DNA from: Pseudomonadota bacterium
GTDB taxonomy: Bacteria; Myxococcota_A; UBA796; GCA-2862545
Direction: 5' to 3'
Assembly: GCA_023954855.1 (NCBI GenBank)
Contig: JAGSGY010000038.1
Coordinates: 1-49,993 of the forward strand
Length of the DNA stretch: 49,993 nucleotides
Both the position numbers and the translations under genes were made by a program. Every line of letters begins with the position of its first letter. Position 1 is the stretch's first letter. Below, in pieces: positions 27,591 through 35,360 of this stretch. Below the pieces are notes generated by a model, which did no database searches, was not told the origin of the DNA, and saw only the letters and a list, made by a program, of their open reading frames with translations.

Positions 27591-28487
27591 ATGCTTGCAC
27601 TGAGTTTCGAAGCCGTTGTTGTGGTGTTGTTTGTCGCTGCTTTCGCGCTCGCTCTACGCAGTGGGGACAGGCCTCGGGCCCTGCGTCTGCCCTTGGCCGC
27701 GGCCTTCGGTTGGCTCGTGGAGATGGGCTTTCTCGCGCTGCCGTCCTCCGCCTACCACTACGAGGGCTTCTCGATGTACCTGCCCGGCGGCGTCCCCGTC
27801 GGCGTCCTGCTCGGATGGAGTGTGATTCTCTACGTGAGCGAAGAGGTCGCAGCGCGCCGCAGTACGTCGATGGCTTCGACCACCGCACTCACCGCACTCG
27901 TCGCCCTGTCCTTTGACCTCGGACTCGAGCCCATCGCCAGGGCAGGCGGTCTGTGGCACTGGAACACCGAGACGCCGTACCACTCGGCCTACCTGCTCGG
28001 CATTCCGGTCGACAACTTCGTCGGCTGGGCGGTGATCTCAGGCAGCTGGGTCGCGCTTCGAAGCCGCGGCACCACCTCGGTCAAGCCCATTCTCCGACGG
28101 CTGCTGTTGTCGGTGGTAGCGGTCTTCGTGACCTACGCGGTCCTCATCACACCCATCTACTTGCTGCTCGGTCAGATCTGGGGAACGGCTGTGATCTTCG
28201 CGGCGACCCTCGCGCTGTTCGGAACCGCCGCAACCCCGCCCCGTGCGACAACGACCCGCTTCGATGCCATCGCGATGGTCTCGATGTACGCGTGGATCGC
28301 CCTCGCCGGCATCGGCAGTGGTGCCTCTGCAGACCCAGCGTTCTGGGGCGTCGCGCTGGTGCCCATGACCTGGGGCCTGCTCGCCGCAAGCCCGCTCTCC
28401 CTGCGACAGGCGAGCGAGCCTGCCCTCGTCACCGCAGAAGGCAGCGTGGTTCCCGCAGAGCCCCGGCCAGGAGGTCCCACGTGCTAG
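27591..28487 (+). CDS. CruF-like carotenoid biosynthesis membrane protein
   Basis: This is a 298-residue protein with about eight membrane helices. It resembles the Carot_biosynth family (PF04240), which includes CruF, the carotenoid 1',2'-hydratase, and bisanhydrobacterioruberin hydratase. The conserved central stretch is visible as LEPIARAGGLWHW, followed by YLLGIPVDNFVGWAVISG, and an earlier H-Y-E motif in SAYHYEGFSMYL. The reaction would be addition of water at the psi end of a carotenoid, but no phytoene synthase or desaturase gene is in the window, so the substrate is uncertain. Its stop overlaps the GMC oxidoreductase start by seven bases, which suggests they act together. Confidence 0.75.
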   Translation: MLALSFEAVVVVLFVAAFALALRSGDRPRALRLPLAAAFGWLVEMGFLALPSSAYHYEGFSMYLPGGVPVGVLLGWSVILYVSEEVAARRSTSMASTTALTALVALSFDLGLEPIARAGGLWHWNTETPYHSAYLLGIPVDNFVGWAVISGSWVALRSRGTTSVKPILRRLLLSVVAVFVTYAVLITPIYLLLGQIWGTAVIFAATLALFGTAATPPRATTTRFDAIAMVSMYAWIALAGIGSGASADPAFWGVALVPMTWGLLAASPLSLRQASEPALVTAEGSVVPAEPRPGGPTC

Positions 28488-29998
28488 TCCCCAACCGTGG
28501 AGGGCGAGTGCACACCGTGATCATTGGAGCTGGCGCCGCTGGCGCAGTCATCGCCGCGCGGCTGACCGAGCGAAGCAACTTCGATGTGCTGCTGCTCGAG
28601 GCGGGTCCGGACTACGGTCAGGACATTCCAGACGACCTTGCGAACGGCCGACAGAACTCACTCACCGAGCACGACTGGGGCTTCAGCCACCGCCCCTCCT
28701 CCCGCATGCCGACGCTGCCCATGCCCAGAGGCCGCGTGGTCGGCGGAAGCTCCGCGGTCAACACCTGCATCGCCCTGCGCGGCCAGCCCGAGGACTATGA
28801 CGAGTGGGCCGCCATGGGCCTGGATGGCTGGTCTTGGGACGAGTGCCTGCCCGCCTTCAAGCGCCTCGAGAGCGACCTCGACTTCGGTGACCAAGCGCAC
28901 CACGGTTCGGACGGCCCGCTCAAGGTCCGCCGCCACCCCCCATCCGAGCTGATCCCGTGGCAGGCCGCGTTCCTCGAGGGCTGCGCCGAGCTGGGCATGC
29001 CTTCCTGCGAGGACACCAACGCGCCTGGCGCTACCGGTGCGGGTGTCCACGCCATGAACAAGATCGATGGACGGCGCCTGTCTGCCGCAGAGGCCTGGCT
29101 CACGCCTGAGGTTCGCGCCCGACCCAACCTCACCCTCCAGGACCGCAGCACCGTGCACCGCGTCATCGTGCGGGACGGCCGCGTGCAGGGCGTCGAAGTC
29201 GAGCGGGACGGCGAGGTTCGCACCATCGCCTGCCATCGCGTCGTCTTGTGCGCCGGAGCCTTTGGCACGCCGGGCATCCTGATTCGCTCGGGCATCGGCC
29301 CCAAGCTGCAGCTCGAACGCCTCGGCGTCGAGGTGGTCAAGGACGTGCCCGCGGTCGGGTCTCGCCTGCTCGATCACCCGGGCAGCGCCCTGTTCTTCCG
29401 CCCAAGCGACGAAGCGGGCTGGCAGCCCGACAATCCCCTGATTCAGGCGGTGGCGCTGCTCGAGCCCGATGCCGAGTACAAGAACACCCTGCAGCTGCAG
29501 GCCGGCTCCTGCGTTCCGACCAAGTGGGGTTCGCCGCGGGCCGTGTCGCTGATGATGACGCTGTGCAAGCCGAAGAGCGTCGGCAGCCTGCGCTTCGACA
29601 GCGCCGATCCACACGCGCTGCCAGTCATCCACTCGAAGCTCTACGACCACCCCGATGACGTGGCACTCGCCGCAAAGGGCCTGCGCATGTTGGGCCGGCT
29701 CGCCGACACCGAGGCGATGCGCGATCTCGCTTGGTGCTTCTACCCGACGAAGTTCGTCGCCCGTCGCGAGAACCTGCTGCGCCGCTGGGCCCCGTACGCC
29801 TGCGACAGCGGCTACCATCCGTGCGGGACGGTACCCATGGGCGAGGCCACCGACGCGCGCGGCCGCATCGAGGGCGTTGCCGGGCTTCGGGTCGCGGATG
29901 CCAGCCTATTCCCAACCATTCCGGCCAGCAACATCCACGTGCCCACCCTGATGGTCGGAGAGCGCTTCGGCGAGTGGCTCGCGGGCGACCTGGAATAG
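28481..29998 (+). CDS. GMC-family FAD oxidoreductase
   Basis: I place the start at GTG 28481 because a GGAGG lies six bases upstream; it overlaps the previous gene by seven bases. The 505-residue protein is of the glucose-methanol-choline oxidoreductase family: N-terminal FAD motif GAGAAG (16-21) and LLLEAG, the second signature RGRVVGGSSAVNTCIALRG, and C-terminal FAD segment VADASLFPTIPASNIHVPT. Candidate catalytic residues are His446 in GYHPCGTVPMG and His486 (or Asn484). Such enzymes oxidise alcohols to aldehydes or ketones with FAD. It lacks a signal peptide. Coupling to the CruF-like gene suggests it oxidises a hydroxylated carotenoid or lipid, which is inference. Confidence 0.93.
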   Translation: MLVPNRGGRVHTVIIGAGAAGAVIAARLTERSNFDVLLLEAGPDYGQDIPDDLANGRQNSLTEHDWGFSHRPSSRMPTLPMPRGRVVGGSSAVNTCIALRGQPEDYDEWAAMGLDGWSWDECLPAFKRLESDLDFGDQAHHGSDGPLKVRRHPPSELIPWQAAFLEGCAELGMPSCEDTNAPGATGAGVHAMNKIDGRRLSAAEAWLTPEVRARPNLTLQDRSTVHRVIVRDGRVQGVEVERDGEVRTIACHRVVLCAGAFGTPGILIRSGIGPKLQLERLGVEVVKDVPAVGSRLLDHPGSALFFRPSDEAGWQPDNPLIQAVALLEPDAEYKNTLQLQAGSCVPTKWGSPRAVSLMMTLCKPKSVGSLRFDSADPHALPVIHSKLYDHPDDVALAAKGLRMLGRLADTEAMRDLAWCFYPTKFVARRENLLRRWAPYACDSGYHPCGTVPMGEATDARGRIEGVAGLRVADASLFPTIPASNIHVPTLMVGERFGEWLAGDLE

Positions 29999-30033
29999 CG
30001 CTGGCACCGCCGTCGATGCGGTAAGCTTGCGGC

Positions 30034-32691
30034 GTGATCACGCTTCAGACCGGATCCGTTGACGTCTCGCGGCAGATGTTCTGTACCGCAAGCGGTGAGG
30101 TGCGACTGACGGCACGCGAGGTCGAGCTGCTGCAGTACCTGGCCGCTCGGCCCGGGCACAGCGCCACGCGTGAGCAGCTGCTCGTCGACGTGTGGGGATA
30201 CGCGCCGACCGTGAAGAGCCGCACCGTCGACCTGACCGTGCACCGCCTACGTCGCAAGGTCGAGATCGAGCCGTCGACACCCCGCGTGCTCACGGCACTG
30301 TACGGGCAGGGCTACCACCTCGTTCTCAAGCCTGTGGCTCCGGACTTCAAGACCTCGGCAGGCTTCTTCGGACGCGTCGACGAGCTCGAGGCTCTGGCCT
30401 TGTGGTGGCAGAGCGACGACCGCACGCTGACGCTGCTCGGACCGGGTGGAGCCGGCAAAACCACCCTCCTTCGCGAGTTCCTGGGCAGCCTGAGCCAGCC
30501 CATACAATTCGTGGATCTCACCGCCTGTACCGATGCGACAGAGGTGGCGGTGACCCTCGCCGCGAGCCTTGGCCTGCCGACCACCGATGCCCGGAAGCGC
30601 CTGGTTCACGCCCTGCGCTCACGCGATGGACTGGTGCTCGCCCTCGACAACCTCGAGCAGCTCCAACCCGACGCGCTCGCGCTGATCGCGACGTGCATCG
30701 ACGCGATGCCGCAGAGCCGTTGGCTGTTCACGAGCCGCATCGACTTCGACATGGGCCGCACGCTGGAGCTTGGGGGCCTGGACGGTCCAGACGCCGCCGC
30801 CCTGTTCATCGATCGAGCGAAGCGGGCCTACCCGTCTTTCTCGACCACGCCCTCCGACATGTCCGAGATCGAGGCCGTCGCCGCGAAGCTGGAGGGCGTA
30901 CCGCTTGCACTCGAGCTCGCCGCGTCGCGCATGCGCTTGCTGAGTCCGGCGGCGCTGCTGGAACGGCTCGAGAACCCGCTCGACTTGCTCAGCGACGAAC
31001 AGAGCAGCCATCGCCACGGGGGCCTGGCACAGGTGATGGCCCACTCGTGGATGCTCCTCACCGAGCCCGAACAACACGCGCTCATGCAGCTCTCGTGGTT
31101 TCGCGGCCCCATCACCCCGACCGCAGCCGAGGCGCTACTCGGTCCCGAGGCCCTCAGTCGGGTCGACGCCCTGCTGCGCGCCAGTCTTCTCCGAGTCACC
31201 GATCTTGGCGGACACCGCGTCTACGGCTTCTGGGCCGCCGTCCGCGAGTTCTCGAGACAACAGGCCGACGCGCACAGTGATGCCGACGCACTGCGGCAGC
31301 GCTGGGTCAGTGCCCAGGTCGACCTCGCCAAGCGCATCGCGGACCAGGCCGACGAGCTCGAGTACAGCGCCGTGGTCCTTCAACAAGCACCGGATCTCGC
31401 GAGAGCCGCCGAGTGGGCCCCCGCCTGGCACGGTGAGGGCATCGCCCACCTCGCTCGCGCGTTGATCTTGCTGGCCCGCAACCGCGACATCTCGGGCTCC
31501 ATCGAGACGCTGATCACCCGTGCGATTCGGGGATGCGAGAAACAGGGACTCGCCGCCCTAGAGGGCGAACTCCGACTCGAGCGCGTGCGCGCCCAGCGCG
31601 CCCGGGGAACCCGCGAGAACGCCGCGGCAGATCTGGGGCGCGCCATCGAAGTCGGCAAGCTGTACGGACTTCCCAGGCTCACCGGGCGAGCCCTACAGTC
31701 GCTGGGCAACCTCCAGCTCGACGAAGGGCACGTCGATGACGCCGTCGACAGCTTCGAGGCCGCCCACAAGGTAATGCTGCGTGGCTACCGCCGCGGTCTA
31801 GGACGCTTAGGCTGCGACCGGGCGATGATGGAGCGCCGCCGTGGCGACCTGGAGCAGGCGAGGCAACGCCTGGTGACCGCGGTCGCCCATGAACAGCAGT
31901 ACGGCACCCCCCGCCAACGCATCGTGGCCTTGGGCAACCTCGCCTCGGTCCTTCGCAGCATGAAGCGCTACGACGAAGCCCTCACGACAAGCGCCGCAGC
32001 CATCGACGACGCACGGCAACTGAACGAGCGGGTGACCCTCGCGGGAATGCTCACGAACCGAGGCGCCCTTCTCGTGCAGATGAATCGCTGTGACGAGGCC
32101 ATCGCCCTGTACGACGAGTCGGCCACGCTGAACCGCAATCTCGGCAGTCCCCGAGGCGAGGCCTACGCGCTGGGAGCCAAGGGAAGCACACTGTACGACC
32201 TCGGAGACACCGTCGGTGCCGAGGTCGCGATGATCGAGAGCATGGAGCTGCACCAGATCACGCAAGATCCGCGTGCGACCGGCGTGGCCTGGCTCCAGCT
32301 CGGCAACCTGCGTCATCTCACCGCGGGTGCCGAAGCAGCGCTGCCCGCCTACCACAAGGCTCTCGAACTGCTCTCAGTCGCAAACGCGCCGCCATTGCTG
32401 CAGTACCTCCAGGGGTATCGAGCGATCGCGCTTGGACAATCTGGACAGCTCGAACTCGCCGCGAAGGCGCTCGCTGAGGCCCCGGCCACCGGCCAAACGA
32501 CCCAGGCCGCGAAGTGGTTGCTGGGTTGGGCAGATCCAAAGACGAAGGCGGCCACCGAAGCGGAGCTAATCGCGCACTTCGGGGTCGGCACACTCGCCGA
32601 GGTCCGTGTCCGCTTGGACGCCGGGGCAGAGGGCGAGCCGGGGAAGTTGCTCTCGGGCTTTCTTGCGAAGAGAGGCCTTCAGCCGGCCTGA
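30034..32691 (+). CDS. STAND-type regulator: OmpR-like winged helix, NTPase, TPR
   Basis: This is an 885-residue regulator starting at GTG. Residues about 1-100 are an OmpR/PhoB-type winged helix (LTAREVELLQYLAARPG, REQLLVDVWGY, RTVDLTVHRLRRKVE, GQGYHL). Residues about 110-430 are a STAND/NB-ARC-like NTPase with Walker A GPGGAGKT (136-143), Walker B LVLALDNLEQL, and the GVPLALELAASRMR motif. The C-terminal half is a series of tetratricopeptide-like repeats for binding partner or ligand. The layout is like AfsR without its SARP activation domain. Such proteins switch oligomeric state on a signal to control transcription. It begins 35 bases after the GMC gene on the same strand, so it could be co-transcribed with that operon or regulate it. 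Signal unknown. Confidence 0.9.
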   Translation: MITLQTGSVDVSRQMFCTASGEVRLTAREVELLQYLAARPGHSATREQLLVDVWGYAPTVKSRTVDLTVHRLRRKVEIEPSTPRVLTALYGQGYHLVLKPVAPDFKTSAGFFGRVDELEALALWWQSDDRTLTLLGPGGAGKTTLLREFLGSLSQPIQFVDLTACTDATEVAVTLAASLGLPTTDARKRLVHALRSRDGLVLALDNLEQLQPDALALIATCIDAMPQSRWLFTSRIDFDMGRTLELGGLDGPDAAALFIDRAKRAYPSFSTTPSDMSEIEAVAAKLEGVPLALELAASRMRLLSPAALLERLENPLDLLSDEQSSHRHGGLAQVMAHSWMLLTEPEQHALMQLSWFRGPITPTAAEALLGPEALSRVDALLRASLLRVTDLGGHRVYGFWAAVREFSRQQADAHSDADALRQRWVSAQVDLAKRIADQADELEYSAVVLQQAPDLARAAEWAPAWHGEGIAHLARALILLARNRDISGSIETLITRAIRGCEKQGLAALEGELRLERVRAQRARGTRENAAADLGRAIEVGKLYGLPRLTGRALQSLGNLQLDEGHVDDAVDSFEAAHKVMLRGYRRGLGRLGCDRAMMERRRGDLEQARQRLVTAVAHEQQYGTPRQRIVALGNLASVLRSMKRYDEALTTSAAAIDDARQLNERVTLAGMLTNRGALLVQMNRCDEAIALYDESATLNRNLGSPRGEAYALGAKGSTLYDLGDTVGAEVAMIESMELHQITQDPRATGVAWLQLGNLRHLTAGAEAALPAYHKALELLSVANAPPLLQYLQGYRAIALGQSGQLELAAKALAEAPATGQTTQAAKWLLGWADPKTKAATEAELIAHFGVGTLAEVRVRLDAGAEGEPGKLLSGFLAKRGLQPA

Positions 32692-32765
32692 TCACGCTGC
32701 ACACCTTCAGGTTCGAGAACTGAGAAGGCCATCTCGATGTGGCCATGCCGCCCCCGACGGAGTAT

Positions 32766-32781
32766 CTACGACAAATCGTAG
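32766..32781. promoter_or_regulatory. candidate BlaI-family operator upstream of the repressor gene
   Basis: A perfect inverted repeat CTACGA-CAAA-TCGTAG lies 11 bases before the repressor ATG and overlaps a TATCTA hexamer that could be a -10. The half-sites resemble the TAC-rich dyads of BlaI/MecI/CopY repressors. Autoregulation is inferred. Confidence 0.55.
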
Positions 32782-32792
32782 TAGGAGACTTC

Positions 32793-33158
32793 ATGGCCCG
32801 TGACGCAGCCCTCGAACGCCGAGTTCTCGATGTGCTCTGGCAGGGCGGTGAGTGGTCGGTCCGGCAGGTGCTCGCGGAAGTCGACGAGCCGCTGGCCTAC
32901 ACGACGATTGCGACTGTTCTCGACCGGCTGCACGAGAAAGGCCAGGTGCAGCGGGTCAAGCAAGGCGTGTCCTGGCAATACTGGGCTGCCCGCAGCAAAG
33001 ACGAGGCCCTCGCGGCAGAAGTCGGGCGCTTGATGGCTCGGGCAGAAGCGGCGCCGGAGCCGATGTTGGTCGCCTTCCTCGACCAGGTGGAACGCGTGGA
33101 CCCCGACGCACTCGATCGCCTCGAGGCCCTGCTCGAAGCCCGCCGGCAGCGCAAATGA
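32793..33158 (+). CDS. BlaI/MecI/CopY-family winged-helix repressor
   Basis: This is a 121-residue protein. I chose the ATG at 32793 because GGAG sits six bases upstream; a further in-frame ATG at 32739 would put the operator inside the coding region. The fold matches the BlaI/MecI family: LERRVLDVLWQGGEWSVRQVL, AYTTIATVLDRLHEKG (recognition helix), and a C-terminal dimerisation helix pair. In the family the dimer binds a dyad and is inactivated when a partner protease cleaves it, or when copper binds in CopY. A CopY-type Cys-x-Cys tail is absent, so direct metal binding is unlikely. It overlaps the M56 protease gene as ATGA, the usual BlaI-BlaR1 arrangement. Confidence 0.93.
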   Translation: MARDAALERRVLDVLWQGGEWSVRQVLAEVDEPLAYTTIATVLDRLHEKGQVQRVKQGVSWQYWAARSKDEALAAEVGRLMARAEAAPEPMLVAFLDQVERVDPDALDRLEALLEARRQRK

Positions 33159-34084
33159 GTGCCCTCGTCCTACCCGTGCTGGTGATCGCGCTCGTCCTCT
33201 CAGCGAGCTGGCTCGCTGCGGCGCTGATCTACCCGATGTGGACCGCGATTGGCTGGGACCGCCCCCGCTGGAGTCGGGCAGCTCCGCTCATCGCCGCCCT
33301 TCCGTGGATTGTCGGGCTGGCGGTGCTCGTCGCCGCGGTTCTGCCCGGAGATCCCCACCACGGCCCGCAGCTTCTCGCCTGCCACTGCAGCACGTCGCAG
33401 CCCGGCTGGGTGCATCTGTGTCCGCACCATCCCGAGCAGGCCATTGGGATGCTCCCACTTGCGCTGCTGGTCATCGCGCTGCTGCTACCCGGCCGCCTGC
33501 GCGCTTGGCAGCGCCTGATCTCCGAGCCGCTCGGAACCGGGACCGGTGCCGTGCCAACGCTGCTCTCCCTCCCCTCCCCCGGAGCGGTGTTGGTGGGCTG
33601 GTGGCGACCTTCCCTGGTCATCGACGCTGGCTTGTGGAGCGCCCTGTCCAGCGACGACCGACACGCACTGGTGGCCCACGAGCGCGCCCATCTCGCCCGG
33701 CGAGACCCCCTGGTGTTGATGGCGATGCGCCTCCTCGTGAGCCTGGGACCGAAGGCCTCTGGCCACGCCCTCACCCGACTCTGGCTCGACGACGCGGAGC
33801 GCTCTGCGGATGCACGCGCCGCCGATGAGGTGGGAGCGACGAACCTGGCCAGCGCCCTGGTTCGCTGCGCACGCCTGGGTCTTGCACCCGCACACGCCCT
33901 CGGATGGACCGGCGGCCAGCTGGAGCGGCGGGTCACCGCCCTGCTCGACGAGAGCCCGCGCGCAGGAACCCCCGCCGTCGGTGCAGCCGACTTCCTGGTG
34001 ATCGGTGGAGCCGTCCTCCTCGCGCTCGCCTCGACGCCTTGGCTGCACCACCAACTCGAGCACCTGCTCAACGCCTCACTCTAG
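33155..34084 (+). CDS. BlaR1-like M56 membrane metalloprotease lacking the sensor domain
   Basis: This is a 309-residue protein coupled to the repressor gene by ATGA. Four membrane helices are visible at about 4-28, 43-65, 96-113 and near the C-terminus. The zinc protease motif HERAH (175-179) sits between helices 3 and 4, with a downstream Glu/Asp-rich stretch (DAERSADARAADE), as in the M56 domain of BlaR1. The protein ends just after helix 4, so the extracellular penicillin-binding sensor domain is missing. The loop between helices 2 and 3, the L2 position that faces the periplasm in BlaR1, is rich in Cys and His: His68, His69, Cys76, His77, Cys78, His87, Cys89, His91, His92. This could bind metal and trigger repressor cleavage. 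The next gene is a metal efflux channel. Confidence 0.9.
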   Translation: MSALVLPVLVIALVLSASWLAAALIYPMWTAIGWDRPRWSRAAPLIAALPWIVGLAVLVAAVLPGDPHHGPQLLACHCSTSQPGWVHLCPHHPEQAIGMLPLALLVIALLLPGRLRAWQRLISEPLGTGTGAVPTLLSLPSPGAVLVGWWRPSLVIDAGLWSALSSDDRHALVAHERAHLARRDPLVLMAMRLLVSLGPKASGHALTRLWLDDAERSADARAADEVGATNLASALVRCARLGLAPAHALGWTGGQLERRVTALLDESPRAGTPAVGAADFLVIGGAVLLALASTPWLHHQLEHLLNASL

Positions 34085-34091
34085 GTGCATC

Positions 34092-35360
34092 GTGCCCACG
34101 CCTGACCTCGCTCGCACCCGCCTTCGACCTACGACATTGCGTCGTAGCTTTGTCTGGGTCTGCGCCATCAGCTCCCCTGCCCTGGCCGCTGGCCCCACGA
34201 CCGAAGTCGAGCTGCTGCAGGCCTATGCCGAGAGTGACCTCGCTCGGTCCGATCTCGACGCGGCTCGCGCGCAGTCCCGCTCAAACCGCACAGTGCCCAC
34301 GCTGTTCGAGAATCCCGCGCTCACTGTGGCCCACGAAGAGGCACGCGGGCCCGCAGGCGCCACCACCGACGTGATTGGCGGCGAGGTCACCGTGGACCTC
34401 GGCCTGTCCGGACTCGCGTACCGAGGGGCGGGACGTGCTGCGAAGCTGAGCGGTGAGCAGCGCGTGGCCCTCACCTGGCTTGACGGAGCCTGCGAGCTAC
34501 GTCGCCGTGCAGTCTCAGCATGGGCGACCGAGACGCTGGCCGATGCTCATCGCCGCACCGCAGACCGGGTCCGCACCCTGTCCGAGAACCTCGCATCCCG
34601 CGCCGACGCTGGCGATGCCTCCGGCTACGCGCGGGATCGCCTGGCCCTCGAGGCCGCCGCCATCTGGCTCGACGCCGATACGGCGACGGGCGACGCCGAC
34701 GCCGAGCGGGCACGACTCGAGGCCTGGATCGGGCGTCCGGTGGAGCAGGTGGCGTTGTCCCCGCTCCCCCCGTTGCCGGCGCTCGAAGATCTCCGTGTCG
34801 AGCTCGACGCCCACCCCGAGCAGATTGCACTTCGCCACGAAGTCGACGCCGCCAAAGGCACACTCGGTGCGGCACAGCGAGCGGCCTTGCCGGACCTGAC
34901 CCTCTCGGCCGCATCACGATGGGATGCACTACCGGACAGTACTGTGGCCAGCCAGGGCTTCGAAGTCGGCGGCGCCCTCGAGCTCCCCCTCTTCGACTGG
35001 TCGCGCAGCTCCGTCCGTGCTGCACAGGCGGGACACGCCACTGCCGAGGCCGACCTTCGTCGCCGTCAGGCCGATCAGCTCGCCGAGGTCCAAGGGGCCT
35101 GGCACCGTGTCGCCGCGCTGAGCAGCGACCTGGCCATGCCCTCACCGGAAGCCGTCTGGCAAGGCGCGCTGCAGCGCTTCGACGCCGGCGAGACCTCGCT
35201 CGAAGCACTTCTTCAGACCGCGGCGGGCGTGCAGTCCGGTGAGGTCGCCCGTATCGAGCGAGAGCGCCGTCTCCGCCTCGCCCATCTCGACCTGTCCTGT
35301 TCGGTGGGGAGTTTCGCGGTCCCCGAGCTGCAGACCGTCCTCGAGGAGTCCCGTCCATGA
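34092..35360 (+). CDS. TolC-family outer-membrane efflux channel (CzcC/CusC-like)
   Basis: This is a 422-residue protein of the tripartite efflux channel family. The GTG at 34092 follows an AGGTG; a TTG at 34137 gives a cleaner 17-residue signal peptide (RRSFVWVCAISSPALA) and is an alternative. The body has the long coiled-coil helices and two repeated halves of TolC proteins: ELLQAYAESDLARSDLDAAR, RADAGDASGYARDRLALEAA and ADQLAEVQGAWHRVAALSSDL. It would carry ions across the outer membrane in a complex with the adaptor and RND pump encoded next. The start region contains an inverted repeat shared with the repressor operator. The stop overlaps the adaptor ATG as ATGA. Confidence 0.88.
   Translation: MPTPDLARTRLRPTTLRRSFVWVCAISSPALAAGPTTEVELLQAYAESDLARSDLDAARAQSRSNRTVPTLFENPALTVAHEEARGPAGATTDVIGGEVTVDLGLSGLAYRGAGRAAKLSGEQRVALTWLDGACELRRRAVSAWATETLADAHRRTADRVRTLSENLASRADAGDASGYARDRLALEAAAIWLDADTATGDADAERARLEAWIGRPVEQVALSPLPPLPALEDLRVELDAHPEQIALRHEVDAAKGTLGAAQRAALPDLTLSAASRWDALPDSTVASQGFEVGGALELPLFDWSRSSVRAAQAGHATAEADLRRRQADQLAEVQGAWHRVAALSSDLAMPSPEAVWQGALQRFDAGETSLEALLQTAAGVQSGEVARIERERRLRLAHLDLSCSVGSFAVPELQTVLEESRP
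34129..34147. promoter_or_regulatory. second CTACGAC inverted repeat at the channel-gene start
   Basis: CTACGAC-ATTGC-GTCGTAG is a perfect 7-bp inverted repeat. Its half-site matches that upstream of the repressor, but the spacer is one base longer and the arms are extended by one. It lies within or just before the channel gene start and could be a second operator or roadblock. Confidence 0.45.

Noticed and set aside
32793-34084. A beta-lactam resistance regulator pair
   Set aside because: There is no beta-lactamase or penicillin-binding protein gene nearby and the M56 protein lacks the penicillin sensor domain; the linked genes are for metal efflux.
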